Of a DNA stretch of 64,000 bases, positions 53,220 to 63,266 are shown in pieces. The notes beneath the pieces were generated by a model. It searched no databases. It was not told where the DNA came from and saw only the letters and a program-made list of their open reading frames with translations. Source of the DNA: an uncultured Rickettsiales bacterium (GTDB taxonomy: Bacteria; Pseudomonadota; Alphaproteobacteria; Rickettsiales; UBA1997); the NCBI GenBank assembly GCA_944392135.1, contig CALXVQ010000006.1:1-64000 (forward strand). The letters run 5' to 3'. A program made the translations under genes and the position numbers. Numbering within the stretch: position 1 is the first letter of the stretch; each line of letters starts with the position of its first letter.

Positions 53220-53807
53220 ATGAAGAAAAATATTTTATTTATTTTAATACCTCTATTGTTAACTTCATGTTCAAAATTATTTAATGGGGAAAATTCAATG
53301 TCAAAAGTAATTTATGTAAATGCAAATGATAAACAAAATACCGAATCAACATTAATAAATAAAGAACAAAAAGAATTAAAAGAAAAAGTTTATTATCCAT
53401 TAGGCATTATAGGTGCAGTTGAACCTATTTATTTAAAAGATATGAATTCTGTTTTTTATGCTAGGATAGATACCGGAGCAACAACATCTTCTATTGATGC
53501 AACTGAAATTACTAGATTTGAAAGAGATGGTGAAGATTGGGTATCATTTGTTATTACTAATGCTAAAACAAAAGAAACTAAAAAGTTTGAAAAAAAGGTA
53601 GCTAGAAAAATATCAATTAAAAGACAAAGTGGAAATAATGAGTCAAGGGTTTCTGTAAATATGGAAATTAAAATTGGTAATCAACAATTAGTCAAAGAAT
53701 TTACATTAGTACATAGAAAAGATTTTAATTATCAAGTTTTAATTGGTAGAAATATATTAAATGGACTTGCTGTTGTTGATGTAGCTACTTCTAATACATT
53801 AAATTAA
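53220..53807 (+). CDS. Retropepsin-like aspartic protease lipoprotein (RimB-like, COG4067 type)
   Basis: A 195-residue lipoprotein: lipobox LLTSCSK (Cys ~17). A retropepsin-like fold contains the single catalytic motif ARIDTGATTSSIDA (~81-94) and the late FNYQVLIGRNILNG (~170-183), which replaces the hydrophobic-hydrophobic-Gly half of eukaryotic pepsins. This family (once called ATP-dependent zinc protease) typically lies near RimK-like ligases. It should dimerise and face the periplasm. First gene of the set with the 7TM protein and ATP-grasp that follow; 20 and 11 nt gaps indicate an operon. Confidence 0.88.
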   Translation: MKKNILFILIPLLLTSCSKLFNGENSMSKVIYVNANDKQNTESTLINKEQKELKEKVYYPLGIIGAVEPIYLKDMNSVFYARIDTGATTSSIDATEITRFERDGEDWVSFVITNAKTKETKKFEKKVARKISIKRQSGNNESRVSVNMEIKIGNQQLVKEFTLVHRKDFNYQVLIGRNILNGLAVVDVATSNTLN

Positions 53808-53826
53808 TCATTATAGAGAGGTAATT

Positions 53827-55368
53827 ATGAAAATTACTAAAAAACTTTCTGTTAGCAAAATATTATTGTGCTGTTTTATAATATCAATATTTTATGTAAT
53901 ATTTGCTATACAATATAAAATTAGATATTTTGGTTTTTCTATTAATCCTAATGCTGAAACTAATGTGTGGTTGGTTGAGGGTACAATATCATATACAACA
54001 ACAGGAGAACCAATTAAGTTAATTTTGAATGCACCTAACAATTCTACAATTATTGGTGATAGTATTACTACCGAAGGTTATGAAATTACTGAAAATAAAT
54101 TAAAGCATAGAAAAATTATTGAATTAACAGCAGAGCCAAAAAAGGCAGGTAAAGAAGAAAAAATATATTATAGAGTTTTATTGTTAGAAAATGCAAAACT
54201 TGATAAAGTTGAAACAAATAACGAAATTCCATCTATTGATATTCCTTATTTTAATGAGGCTCAAAAGAATGCAGCTAATAAGTTGCTTACTTATGCAAAA
54301 TCTAGAAATTCTGGTGATATTGTATCTAATTTAATTAGAATTTTAAATCAAAAACCATCAATAGAAGAAGTACAAACATTTATCCCTTTAAAAGTTGATC
54401 AAACAGAAATATTTAATATAACAAAATCTATACTATCATTAGAAAATATACCAGTTAGAATGATTAGAGGTGTTACATTGCAAGAAAATAAATCATTGCA
54501 AAAACCTGATTTATTGTTAGAAGCATATGTAAATGGTGAATGGAAAATATATAATTTAGAAAATGGAAAAGTTGGTATTCCTGAAAATTTCTTGATTTTC
54601 CAAAATGGTGGTGAATCATTATTAGATGTTGAAGGTGGTAAGAATTCTAAAATTGTTTTTTCTGTATTAAAAAATAAATATAATACTTTATTTTTATCAA
54701 AATATAAAGCAAAAACAAACTCGTTAGATACATCTTTTAAATATTCTATGTTTAATTTGCCAGTTAGAGAGCAAAATATGCTAAAAATTATTACAGTTTT
54801 TCCATTGGCAATATTAAGTATTGTTATTTTAAGAAATATAATTGGTATAAAAACACTAGGAACTTTTACTCCTATGTTAATAGCTATGTCATTTATTCAA
54901 ACAGGTTTAATTAATGGTTTGTTAGCTTTTACATTTTTAATAACTGTTGGTTTATTAATTAGGAGGGTATTTTCAAAGATTCGGTTATTATTAGTTCCTA
55001 GAATTTCAAGTATTGTAATTCTTGTAATATTTTTGATTCAAATAATTACAGTTGTAGCCTACAATCTTAATATAGAGATAGGTTTATCTTTATTATTTTT
55101 CCCATTAATTATAACTGCTTGGATTATAGAAAGATCATCAATAGTTATAGATGAAAGTGGTGAAAAAACCGCAATTAAGCAAAATATTATTACATTAATA
55201 GTTGCTACATTTACATATTTAGTTATTAGTAGTGAACAAATTAGATATATAATGTATGTATTTAATGAAATCAATATTTCAATTTTATTCTTAATAATGC
55301 TAATTGGTACTTATACAGGTTATAGATTAACTGAAATAAAAAGATTTCAAGCAATATTAAATAAATAA
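53827..55368 (+). CDS. Inactive-transglutaminase domain / seven-TM membrane protein (UUP1-type)
   Basis: A 513-residue membrane protein: one N-terminal helix (~12-30), a periplasmic region (~35-305) ending in an inactive transglutaminase-like domain (SLENIPVRMIRGVTLQENKS), and about seven transmembrane helices (~315-505, e.g. TVFPLAILSIVILRNIIGIKTLGTFTPMLIAMSF). In known families this architecture accompanies a retropepsin and a RimK-like ATP-grasp, as here. Function of the assembly is unproven. No obvious catalytic Cys-His-Asp triad is visible, consistent with an inactive fold. Confidence 0.85.
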   Translation: MKITKKLSVSKILLCCFIISIFYVIFAIQYKIRYFGFSINPNAETNVWLVEGTISYTTTGEPIKLILNAPNNSTIIGDSITTEGYEITENKLKHRKIIELTAEPKKAGKEEKIYYRVLLLENAKLDKVETNNEIPSIDIPYFNEAQKNAANKLLTYAKSRNSGDIVSNLIRILNQKPSIEEVQTFIPLKVDQTEIFNITKSILSLENIPVRMIRGVTLQENKSLQKPDLLLEAYVNGEWKIYNLENGKVGIPENFLIFQNGGESLLDVEGGKNSKIVFSVLKNKYNTLFLSKYKAKTNSLDTSFKYSMFNLPVREQNMLKIITVFPLAILSIVILRNIIGIKTLGTFTPMLIAMSFIQTGLINGLLAFTFLITVGLLIRRVFSKIRLLLVPRISSIVILVIFLIQIITVVAYNLNIEIGLSLLFFPLIITAWIIERSSIVIDESGEKTAIKQNIITLIVATFTYLVISSEQIRYIMYVFNEINISILFLIMLIGTYTGYRLTEIKRFQAILNK

Positions 55369-55378
55369 TGGTAGAATA

Positions 55379-56329
55379 ATGCTAAAAATATTTGAAATTG
55401 CAAAAGAAATGAAAAAAGCTGGTATTCTAGGTATGAATGCTAGGAACTATAAATATACATTAAAGCAAAATAATAGAAAATATTTTCCATTAGTTGATAA
55501 TAAACTAGAAACTAAAAAGATAGCATTAGAAAATGGAATTTCAACCACAAATGCCATTGGTTCTATTTCTCATAGTTATGAAGTAAAAAACTTATTTTCT
55601 ATTATAGAAGGGCATAAAGAGTTTGTAATTAAACCAGCACAGGGTAGTGGTGGAAAAGGAATTTTAGTATTTAAAGATTTTGATGGTGAAAATTTTACCA
55701 CTGTATCTAATAAAATTTTAAGTAAAAAGGAAGTCATGGAACATTGCTACAATATTCTTGGTGGACTTTATAGTTTAGGTGGAAAAAATGACATTATAAT
55801 CATTGAAGAAATGATACAATTTAGTGATTTCTTTAAACAATATAGTTATAAAGGTGTTCCTGATGTTAGAATTATTATTTACAAGGGGATACCTGTAATG
55901 GCTATGCTTAGATTATCCACATCAAAATCTAATGGAAAAGCTAATTTGCATCAAGGAGCTATTGGTGTTGGTATTGATGTAAAAAATGGAAAAGCAACTT
56001 ATGCTGTGATGAAAAATCAACCGGTTTATGAACACCCTGATACAAAAGCTGATTTATCAAAGATTGAAGTGCCATATTGGAATGATCATTTAGAAATAGC
56101 TTATAAAATATGTGAAATTACACATTTAAATTATGTAGGTACTGATATAGTTTTAGATAAAAATAAAGGAGCTTTATTATTAGAGATAAATGCAAGGCCG
56201 GGGTTAGCTATTCAAATTGCTAATAGAGTAGGGCTTGAAAGTAGATTAAAAATAGTTGACGAATATAAGGGTAATTTAGAAAATATGTCAAATGAAGAAA
56301 AATACAAATTTATTTGCGAACATTTTTAA
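55379..56329 (+). CDS. Alpha-L-glutamate-ligase-like ATP-grasp protein (RimK-related)
   Basis: A 316-residue ATP-grasp protein. ATP-binding region: EFVIKPAQGSGGKGILVF, then IIIEEMIQFSDFFKQYSYKGVPDVRIIIYKG, AKANLHQGAIGVGID-like GKANLHQG, and the metal ligands VLDKNKGALLLEINARPGL. This matches the alpha-L-glutamate-ligase-like family seen next to UUP1-7TM and retropepsin genes. It probably adds Glu or another amino acid to a peptide or metabolite; substrate unknown. Last gene of the three-gene operon; convergent with a glycosyltransferase 6 nt away. Confidence 0.9.
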   Translation: MLKIFEIAKEMKKAGILGMNARNYKYTLKQNNRKYFPLVDNKLETKKIALENGISTTNAIGSISHSYEVKNLFSIIEGHKEFVIKPAQGSGGKGILVFKDFDGENFTTVSNKILSKKEVMEHCYNILGGLYSLGGKNDIIIIEEMIQFSDFFKQYSYKGVPDVRIIIYKGIPVMAMLRLSTSKSNGKANLHQGAIGVGIDVKNGKATYAVMKNQPVYEHPDTKADLSKIEVPYWNDHLEIAYKICEITHLNYVGTDIVLDKNKGALLLEINARPGLAIQIANRVGLESRLKIVDEYKGNLENMSNEEKYKFICEHF

Positions 56330-56335
56330 CAAAAA

Positions 56336-57724
56336 CTATTTTACTTTTGCTATTTTTGAAACTCCATGTTCAGTTTTTGACCAATAAAAGGGCTTTACAA
56401 TTAATTCATACAAAGATTTTATACTTGCAATGTAATGTAAAGTCCAATACAATGGAAAAAATATAAAAGCCAATAAATTGAATCTCATTTTATTTTTTAT
56501 ACAAATAGAAATAAATGAACCATAAATCATTATTATCATTATATAAATATTAGCATACATTAAATATTTAAGTGTTATAATATTAGGAATCATATTTAAA
56601 TATATTAAATTATTAAATATAATTATTATTAATGCTAAAAATGAGAAAAAAGACATACCAATAAATGTAAAAAATATAATGATATTTGATAAATTTAATT
56701 GAAAAATTTTAAGAAATTTATTTTTGATTAAAGATTTATTAGAGCTAATTGGCCTTGATAATAATAAATGTTCACAAAATGTTTGTGCAAAGCCTTTTAG
56801 CCATCTAGATCTTTGTTTTAGCCAAGCTTTTATTGTTGTAGGACATTCTTCTTCTGTAATAGAATTAAGTGTTGATATTTTATAATTAGCTTTTGCTAAT
56901 CTAATACCTAATTCTGCATCTTCTGTCATATTATAGCCATCCCAGCCACCAACTTGTTTTAATTTATCAATTCTAAAATGATTACTTGTACCACCAAGTG
57001 GAAAGAAGGTAGCAAATGTATTAATTGAATTAATGGTATAATCAAACCACATAGAATATTCTATTGAAAAATAATAAGATAAAATATTATCATATTTATT
57101 ATAAAAATTTAAAGATGCTTGAAGGCAAACTACATTTTCATCTAATTTATTAAATTTCTCAATAGCTTTTCTTAATTGATATTTTTCTGGCCTATCTTCT
57201 GCATCATAAATTGTTAAGAATTTTCCTTTTGCAAATTTTAGTGCATAATTTAAACTCATTGGTTTAGATTTTACTTTAAAGTCAGGAACAATAATTAAAT
57301 CAAAATTAAATTTTGTTAATAATTTTTGTGCTACATCTATTGTTTCTTTATCATCAACATCAACTATTAATTTTATATCAAGCTTATCTTGCGGATAATC
57401 TAAATTATATAATGAATTTAGCAAATTATTGATTACAATATATTTTTCATTTCTTACTGGTAATAGAATTGTATAAATTGGTAAATCGTTATCTGTTATA
57501 TTTAAATTATCTTTTTTGTAATAATTGCTAATATTATTTTTATATAAGCCAATAATAAACAGTATTATTTTTATTAAATCAGTAGTAAAAAACAATATAT
57601 TTATAAATATCAATATAAATATAGCAATTTTAATAAAAAATAATGGTAATATGAAAAATAATATAACAATACTAATTACAAAAGAAGTATATAAAATTTT
57701 TTTAAGGCCTCCAATTGTTATCAT
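56336..57724 (-). CDS. Family 2 processive-type glycosyltransferase, membrane-bound
   Basis: A 462-residue membrane glycosyltransferase: two N-terminal helices (~10-65) and a GT2 catalytic domain with PIYTILLPVRNEKYIVINNLL, IVDVDDKET, YDAEDRPEKYQLRKA, FFPLGGTSNHFR, WDGYNMTEDAELGIRLA and QRSRWLKGF (the QxxRW motif). Three or more C-terminal helices follow. This is the cellulose-synthase-like layout of beta-glycan synthases or LPS-modifying enzymes. Substrate unknown. It follows lolC/E by 11 nt. Confidence 0.9.
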   Translation of the reverse strand: MITIGGLKKILYTSFVISIVILFFILPLFFIKIAIFILIFINILFFTTDLIKIILFIIGLYKNNISNYYKKDNLNITDNDLPIYTILLPVRNEKYIVINNLLNSLYNLDYPQDKLDIKLIVDVDDKETIDVAQKLLTKFNFDLIIVPDFKVKSKPMSLNYALKFAKGKFLTIYDAEDRPEKYQLRKAIEKFNKLDENVVCLQASLNFYNKYDNILSYYFSIEYSMWFDYTINSINTFATFFPLGGTSNHFRIDKLKQVGGWDGYNMTEDAELGIRLAKANYKISTLNSITEEECPTTIKAWLKQRSRWLKGFAQTFCEHLLLSRPISSNKSLIKNKFLKIFQLNLSNIIIFFTFIGMSFFSFLALIIIIFNNLIYLNMIPNIITLKYLMYANIYIMIIMIYGSFISICIKNKMRFNLLAFIFFPLYWTLHYIASIKSLYELIVKPFYWSKTEHGVSKIAKVK

Positions 57725-57735
57725 TTTAATTTTCC

Positions 57736-59001
57736 TTATTCATATCTTAAAATTTCTGCTGGATTAGTTTTTGATGCTTTATACGATGGATACAAAGTTG
57801 ATAAAAATGATAATAATAAAGATAAGCTAACAATAAAAATAATATCACTAGGAATTATTTTTGATGGTAATTCTGTCAAAAAATATACAGTTGGTGAAAA
57901 TAGCTCTAAATCAAAAGCTTTTTCCAACCATATTTTTATACTTTGAATATTCTTTGCAATGGCAATACCTAAAATACAACCAACAAAAGTACCACAAAAA
58001 CCAATTAAAGAACCACATATCAAAAATATTTTCATTACACTAGATCTTGAAAAACCAACTGTTCTTAATAAAGCTATTTGTTTATTTTTATCATTTACTA
58101 ACATTGTTAAACTTGAAATTATATTAAATGTAGCAACAAGAATAATTAATGTTAGAATTATAAACATAACATTTCTTTCAACATTTAGAGCACCTATAAA
58201 TGCTGCATTTGATTGTTTCCAATCTATTAAATTTACTTGATAATTATTTTTTAGTAATTCTGTTTTGATTTTTCCATAAGATGTATTTAAAATATTCATA
58301 TCTTTCAAATAAATTTCAATACCACTAACAGAATTATCATATTTAAAATGTTTTTGTGCCATATCTAATGGAATAAAACCAATATTAGCATCATATTCAT
58401 ACATACCACTAGAATAAGTGCCAATAACTTTATATGTTTTTGTTCTTGGTAAGCTTCCTAAAATTGTAGAATTACCTTCTGGGGCAATAATTTTAATAGT
58501 ATCACCTTCTTTAACTCTTAATTTCATAGCTAATGATTCACCTAATAAAATTGCATTGTCTTGAAATTCATTATTAAAATCAAAAGCTGAAATATTGTCC
58601 TTTATTTGTTCTTTTTCTAATAAATCTTGTCCTTTCATACCTTTAATAATAATGCCAGTTGTAGCATTTTCACTAATAACCATAACTTGCTGTTCAACCA
58701 TTGGATTTATTTTTTTTACATTTTCATCTTTTTTAATTAATTCAATAGCTTTTTCATATTCTTCTAAACCTCTATATTTAGGTAAAACTGTAATATGTGA
58801 ATTTATACCTAAAATTCTATTAGTAAAATCTTCTCTAAAACCGTTCATTACAGACATAACTATTATTAATGTTGCAACACCTAACATAATGCCAACAAGA
58901 GAAAAAATAGCTGTTACGGATATAAATTTTTCTTTATTTTTTGATTTTAAATATCTTAAAGCAATAAAAAATTCTAATTTTGAAATCATATTTTTAAACA
59001 T
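57736..59001 (-). CDS. Lipoprotein-releasing ABC permease LolC/LolE
   Basis: A 421-residue FtsX-family permease. Its N-terminus has the LolC/E motif EFFIALRYLKSKNKEKFISVTAIFSLVGIMLGVATLIIVMSVMNGFREDF, a periplasmic domain occupies ~45-265, and the C-terminal three-helix FtsX module has LLRTVGFSRSSVMKIF and ends LYPSYKASKTNPAEILRYE. It extracts lipoproteins from the inner membrane with LolD. The usual lolD downstream is missing, a glycosyltransferase being there instead. Confidence 0.94.
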   Translation of the reverse strand: MFKNMISKLEFFIALRYLKSKNKEKFISVTAIFSLVGIMLGVATLIIVMSVMNGFREDFTNRILGINSHITVLPKYRGLEEYEKAIELIKKDENVKKINPMVEQQVMVISENATTGIIIKGMKGQDLLEKEQIKDNISAFDFNNEFQDNAILLGESLAMKLRVKEGDTIKIIAPEGNSTILGSLPRTKTYKVIGTYSSGMYEYDANIGFIPLDMAQKHFKYDNSVSGIEIYLKDMNILNTSYGKIKTELLKNNYQVNLIDWKQSNAAFIGALNVERNVMFIILTLIILVATFNIISSLTMLVNDKNKQIALLRTVGFSRSSVMKIFLICGSLIGFCGTFVGCILGIAIAKNIQSIKIWLEKAFDLELFSPTVYFLTELPSKIIPSDIIFIVSLSLLLSFLSTLYPSYKASKTNPAEILRYE

Positions 59002-59080
59002 AAATACTTTATAAAAATTTTAATGTATTTTTTATTAAATTGTCAATTATTTATTAATAATTATTTGTATTATATTTTTC

Positions 59081-59108
59081 TTGCAATTTAAAAATAGCAT
59101 ATTATAAT
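59081..59108 (+). promoter_or_regulatory. Promoter of the initiator tRNA gene
   Basis: TTGCAA (59081-59086), 16 bp, then a perfect TATAAT (59103-59108). The tRNA begins 14 nt further at 59122, at a distance suited to a short leader. Confidence 0.65.
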
Positions 59109-59121
59109 CTTACTATCTAAT

Positions 59122-59198
<77 letters not shown>

Positions 59199-59239
59199 AT
59201 CATATATTAATTTATTATCTTGTAAGTATTACTTATTAG

Positions 59240-60940
59240 CTAGAAGAATCCCTTTCTAACCGAAGCAAAATCTGGGTTTGTATGTATGCTATGTGATGAT
59301 GATTTATTGAATGCTTCTTTTAATGAATTAATCATATTTTCATCTACATTATATACAAAACTTTCACTTTTTAAAAACTTTTTTGTATCCAATGACGATA
59401 ATTTTAATTTTGCTAAGAATGGGCCATCTAAATCAAATATCATAGCATAAGGAATTAATTTTTCCATATCATTAAAATCATATTGTGATGTTATATCTTT
59501 ATACATAATGAATTTTTTAATACCTTTTAAATGAGTAACAATTTCAAGTCCTTCGCTTGTATAATTTCTAATAAATTTTTTGAAGAAATAAAGTACAAAA
59601 GTTGAAGCTAAAATGTATCTAATTAATAATAAGCTATTATTATTAAAATTATTAATATAAAGAAAAATAAATATTAGCATAATAAAGCCTAGAAGTTTTT
59701 TAGCTTTTAAAATATTTTTAATATAAATTAAAGATGACGAAAATAATGCAAATAAAATGAGCGACATATTATTATTACTAATAACACTTAAAGTGCAATT
59801 ATTTTTAATTAATAATAAAATTATAATTGAAATCATAAATATAACATGTCCTATAATTGTTAAAGGCCAATTGTGTGAGAAATAATATGATTTATTATAT
59901 CCATAATAATATTTAAGTCTTTCATTAAATAATCTAATTTTTCTATTATTTTCTTCTGATACTTTTAGTTCTTTTTTATATGTATTTTGAAAAATATTTT
60001 CTTCTTCATTACTTGGTGTAGCAAGTTCATTTTTTGATATTAAAAATTTATTTTTTGTATCTTGTCTAATTGTAATAAATTTATTAATATTCATATCAAT
60101 AATGCTAATAAAAGAAGATTTTTCAATATTTTCACCCATATTATATATATAAGATGCTTGTGCTGGTGTAATGTCTTTAATAGTATCAAATCTATCAAAT
60201 GGTACTAATTTCTTATTTTTTCTTTTTATAATAAAAAGGCAAATTATACAATATAATAATAAAATAGCAAATGCTCCAAATAAATAATATAAAAATTTAT
60301 AATTGTATATATTGAAAAATGGTTTAACATTTTTAAATAATAAAACAATAGTAATATTTTCACCAGATGAAATTTTTCTAGGGGATTTAAAAATATTATT
60401 GTTAAATTGCAATGGTTCTTTGCTATCAGTATCTATATTGATATAAGCATATTGACCTATTTTTTTAATTGTATCCGGCATAATTATTTTTATTCTTATT
60501 CTGTTAATATTAAGTCCCATTTTATCGTCAATAACATTCCAATATAATTCATTGAAATTTTTTGTATATTTAATGATATTTTCTACTTTATATTTAATTT
60601 CAAAAAAATGTCGTTTAAATGTTGGTAAATAATTATCATCGCCTGTAATAATTTTATATATATTGTCTATAATTTTAATTGATGAGGGTTCCATATTTTG
60701 ATTTCTTTTTACAGAGATTAATTTATATACATAATCATTTTTTAAAGGTAATTCTTTTGTAATTCCATTTTTGATTTTTTTAGTTTCAACATTTACAATT
60801 AATTTTTCGGTAATGATGGCAGAATTGTCGTTTTGTATATCAATAGTAATAAAATAATCTAAAATTTCTTCTTTTGCATAAACTTTGTTGTTATGTAAAA
60901 TAAGAAATAAATAAATTATTATTACCAAAAATTTTTTCAT
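59240..60940 (-). CDS. DUF2207 membrane protein
   Basis: A 566-residue membrane protein. It has a signal peptide (KKFLVIIIYLFLILHNNKVYA), an N-terminal DUF2207 domain (YFITIDIQNDNSAIITEKLIVNVETKKIKNGITKELPLK, ~25-190), a membrane helix near ~215-235, a cytoplasmic segment with RFDTIKDITPAQASYIYNMG, and several more helices at ~370-460. The C-terminus lacks the Gly-rich tail often seen in the family. The last ~40 residues are polar. Its start overlaps the upstream M48 gene by 4 nt, so the two are coupled. Function of DUF2207 proteins is unknown. Confidence 0.88.
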   Translation of the reverse strand: MKKFLVIIIYLFLILHNNKVYAKEEILDYFITIDIQNDNSAIITEKLIVNVETKKIKNGITKELPLKNDYVYKLISVKRNQNMEPSSIKIIDNIYKIITGDDNYLPTFKRHFFEIKYKVENIIKYTKNFNELYWNVIDDKMGLNINRIRIKIIMPDTIKKIGQYAYINIDTDSKEPLQFNNNIFKSPRKISSGENITIVLLFKNVKPFFNIYNYKFLYYLFGAFAILLLYCIICLFIIKRKNKKLVPFDRFDTIKDITPAQASYIYNMGENIEKSSFISIIDMNINKFITIRQDTKNKFLISKNELATPSNEEENIFQNTYKKELKVSEENNRKIRLFNERLKYYYGYNKSYYFSHNWPLTIIGHVIFMISIIILLLIKNNCTLSVISNNNMSLILFALFSSSLIYIKNILKAKKLLGFIMLIFIFLYINNFNNNSLLLIRYILASTFVLYFFKKFIRNYTSEGLEIVTHLKGIKKFIMYKDITSQYDFNDMEKLIPYAMIFDLDGPFLAKLKLSSLDTKKFLKSESFVYNVDENMINSLKEAFNKSSSHSIHTNPDFASVRKGFF

Positions 60941-62046
60941 ATCTTTAACATAAATTTCATTTTTAATTTTATAAAATATATTTCTTGTTGCACTTTTAAC
61001 ACTACATCTTCATAATTTTCTTGCAAATGTTGAAAATCAATTGCATAAAATAAAAATATAGGCAACATAAAAACTAAAAATACAGCAAGAAAATTTATAA
61101 AAGAAGTTCCAGGTAATGGTTTAATTTTTTTTGCACTTTCTTCTATGTTTTGTACATATTTAATTCTTTTTTTGATGCTTGGGTGCGATGAAAATAGTGT
61201 GGAATAGCCTTTATCATCCAATATAGATAAAGTACTTACCATACTTAAACCACCATTAGCCATTGATGATTGTTTATCACATCTATATTCTTTTGATCTA
61301 TTAATTTGTAAATATATGAGTTTATATAATGGAAGTGTAATATATTTATAAAAAAACATTATTAAATAATTTATAGTTTTATATGCTCCAAAAAATGCAT
61401 ATGTTATAAAATTGCCAATTACTGGTATTATCTTAAACAAAGTTATAAAAATTCTAAAAAATTGATAAATGATTTTTGAAACAATTTTGCTACTATATTC
61501 ATTAATTTCTAATAATAATGTAGGTAAATAATCTTTATGTGCTAAATGTGATAATTCATGTCCCATTATACATTTCATGGAAATTAAAAAATTTTCACTT
61601 GAACCAAATTTCATTAAATATTTATCAATTAAACCTTTTGTGATTACTATATACTCACTTCTCATACTTCCAACTGCAAAAGCATTCGGAGCAAGAGAAC
61701 TTGATATCAATAATTGTACATTATGTTTATTAAATTTATCTTTTATTTCATCAAAAACTGTAAGTAATATTGAATAGTCGGCAAGTTTTTCACATTCTTT
61801 TGTATTTTTTAAAAATTTTTTACTTGATATACCAAATAAAAAATCAATCAAAATCATAAAATTCATTATACAAGAAACAGAAAAGAATGCAAAAAATATC
61901 ATACTCATAATAGATTCATGATCTATTAGCTCTATTTTTGAAGCAATAATTGGTACTATTATTAGCAATAAAGGTAATAAAATAATCACAAAATTAATAA
62001 CACTTAATATATAAATTAGAATAAAACTTAACAGTTTACTAAACAT
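60937..62046 (-). CDS. M48-family membrane zinc peptidase (HtpX-like)
   Basis: A 369-residue peptidase: two N-terminal helices (~5-70), the zinc motif MGHELSHLAHKDYLP (~155-170), the third-ligand region RSKEYRCDKQSS, the family SSHPSIKKRI motif and a C-terminal helix. The third ligand Glu is in KEYRCD. It resembles HtpX/Ste24-type M48 proteases. It overlaps the DUF2207 gene by ATGA, suggesting they act together, perhaps in membrane-protein quality control (inference). Confidence 0.9.
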   Translation of the reverse strand: MFSKLLSFILIYILSVINFVIILLPLLLIIVPIIASKIELIDHESIMSMIFFAFFSVSCIMNFMILIDFLFGISSKKFLKNTKECEKLADYSILLTVFDEIKDKFNKHNVQLLISSSLAPNAFAVGSMRSEYIVITKGLIDKYLMKFGSSENFLISMKCIMGHELSHLAHKDYLPTLLLEINEYSSKIVSKIIYQFFRIFITLFKIIPVIGNFITYAFFGAYKTINYLIMFFYKYITLPLYKLIYLQINRSKEYRCDKQSSMANGGLSMVSTLSILDDKGYSTLFSSHPSIKKRIKYVQNIEESAKKIKPLPGTSFINFLAVFLVFMLPIFLFYAIDFQHLQENYEDVVLKVQQEIYFIKLKMKFMLKI

Positions 62047-62132
62047 TGTTTAATATAATAATTGAATATTAATTTTTAAAAAAAGATTAACAAATAAAAC
62101 TTAATAAATCAATAATTAATTTTGTAATTTAA

Positions 62133-63266
62133 TTATTTTTTTATTGGAATAGTATATAGAATTTCTTTTAAATAACCTTTGAAATTTTTAATTTCTTGAT
62201 ATTTATTTTTGTCATTTAATTTTAAAAATTTTAAATAACTATTTAATTCGCCTTTTTTTAAATAGTTAGTTTTATCTTTTATAGAATTATATTCTTTATA
62301 GCAAACAAATTCATTTTTATTAATTTTTTCAAAAACACAATTATTTAAGGTATATTTTTTAAATTTTTCAAAATTATTTATTGCAGAAATAAAAGTTTTA
62401 AATTTTTGAAATCTAGGAGTTTCATTTGTTTTATTAATTTTTGTTGTTATTAGATTAATTATTCTATATTGTAATTCTATATCTAATTTTATAAAAGTAT
62501 CAAAATTTATTTTATAAAAATTATATTTGTTATTATAAAAATATATTTTGTTTTCTAAATTTTGAATTTCATTTTCAATAATATTGTTAGCTGTTTGTAT
62601 TGTGTTTATAGTTGTATTAATTCTATTAATGATATCATTTTTATTTTCAAAGCTATTCAAAAAAATTCTAATTTTATTCCTTAAATATTTTTCATCATTA
62701 TTACTTTCATCTTCTATCCAATTAATATTTTGTGAAAGTAAATAATTTTTTAAATATTCTTTATTTAAGTCTAAAAATGGTCTAACTAGACAAAAATTAT
62801 TTATTTTAGAAATTTTCTTCATTGAAGATAGTCCTTTTATACCACTTCCTCTAAAAAGCCTTATAAAAAAATTTTCAACTTGATCTTGTAGATGATGGCC
62901 TAATAAAATTACATTAATGTTATTTTCTTCACAAAAATTAAAAATTAATTCATATCTTTTTTCTCTTGCAATAGCTTCAATATTTGATTCTGGTTTTGAT
63001 CCAGTCCAAGTTAAAATATGATGTTCTATATTAAATTTTTGAGTAAGTAAATTATTGATATATAAAGCTTCCTTTGTGGATGTTGGTCTTAATTTATGAT
63101 CCACAGTAAGTCCAATAATTTTTATATTATATTTTTTACACCATTCATTAACTAATAAAACTAATGATAAAGAATCTATACCACCAGAAACAGCAACAAC
63201 TATTTTTTGTTGATTAGTTAATATTGTTTGACATTCATTAAAAGCATTATTAAAAATATTTAGCAT
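62133..63266 (-). CDS. tilS: tRNA(Ile)-lysidine synthase
   Basis: A 377-residue TilS: the N-terminal PP-loop ATPase has VAVSGGIDSLSL (SGGxDS), VDHKLRPTSTKEAL, LLGHHLQDQVENFFIRLFRGSGIKGLSSM and VRPFLDLNK (~1-190). The remainder is a degenerate tRNA-binding part. It makes lysidine-34 so that the CAU tRNA-Ile reads AUA, especially important here because AUA is frequent in this AT-rich genome. Its start overlaps the next upstream gene by 7 nt. Confidence 0.94.
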   Translation of the reverse strand: MLNIFNNAFNECQTILTNQQKIVVAVSGGIDSLSLVLLVNEWCKKYNIKIIGLTVDHKLRPTSTKEALYINNLLTQKFNIEHHILTWTGSKPESNIEAIAREKRYELIFNFCEENNINVILLGHHLQDQVENFFIRLFRGSGIKGLSSMKKISKINNFCLVRPFLDLNKEYLKNYLLSQNINWIEDESNNDEKYLRNKIRIFLNSFENKNDIINRINTTINTIQTANNIIENEIQNLENKIYFYNNKYNFYKINFDTFIKLDIELQYRIINLITTKINKTNETPRFQKFKTFISAINNFEKFKKYTLNNCVFEKINKNEFVCYKEYNSIKDKTNYLKKGELNSYLKFLKLNDKNKYQEIKNFKGYLKEILYTIPIKK

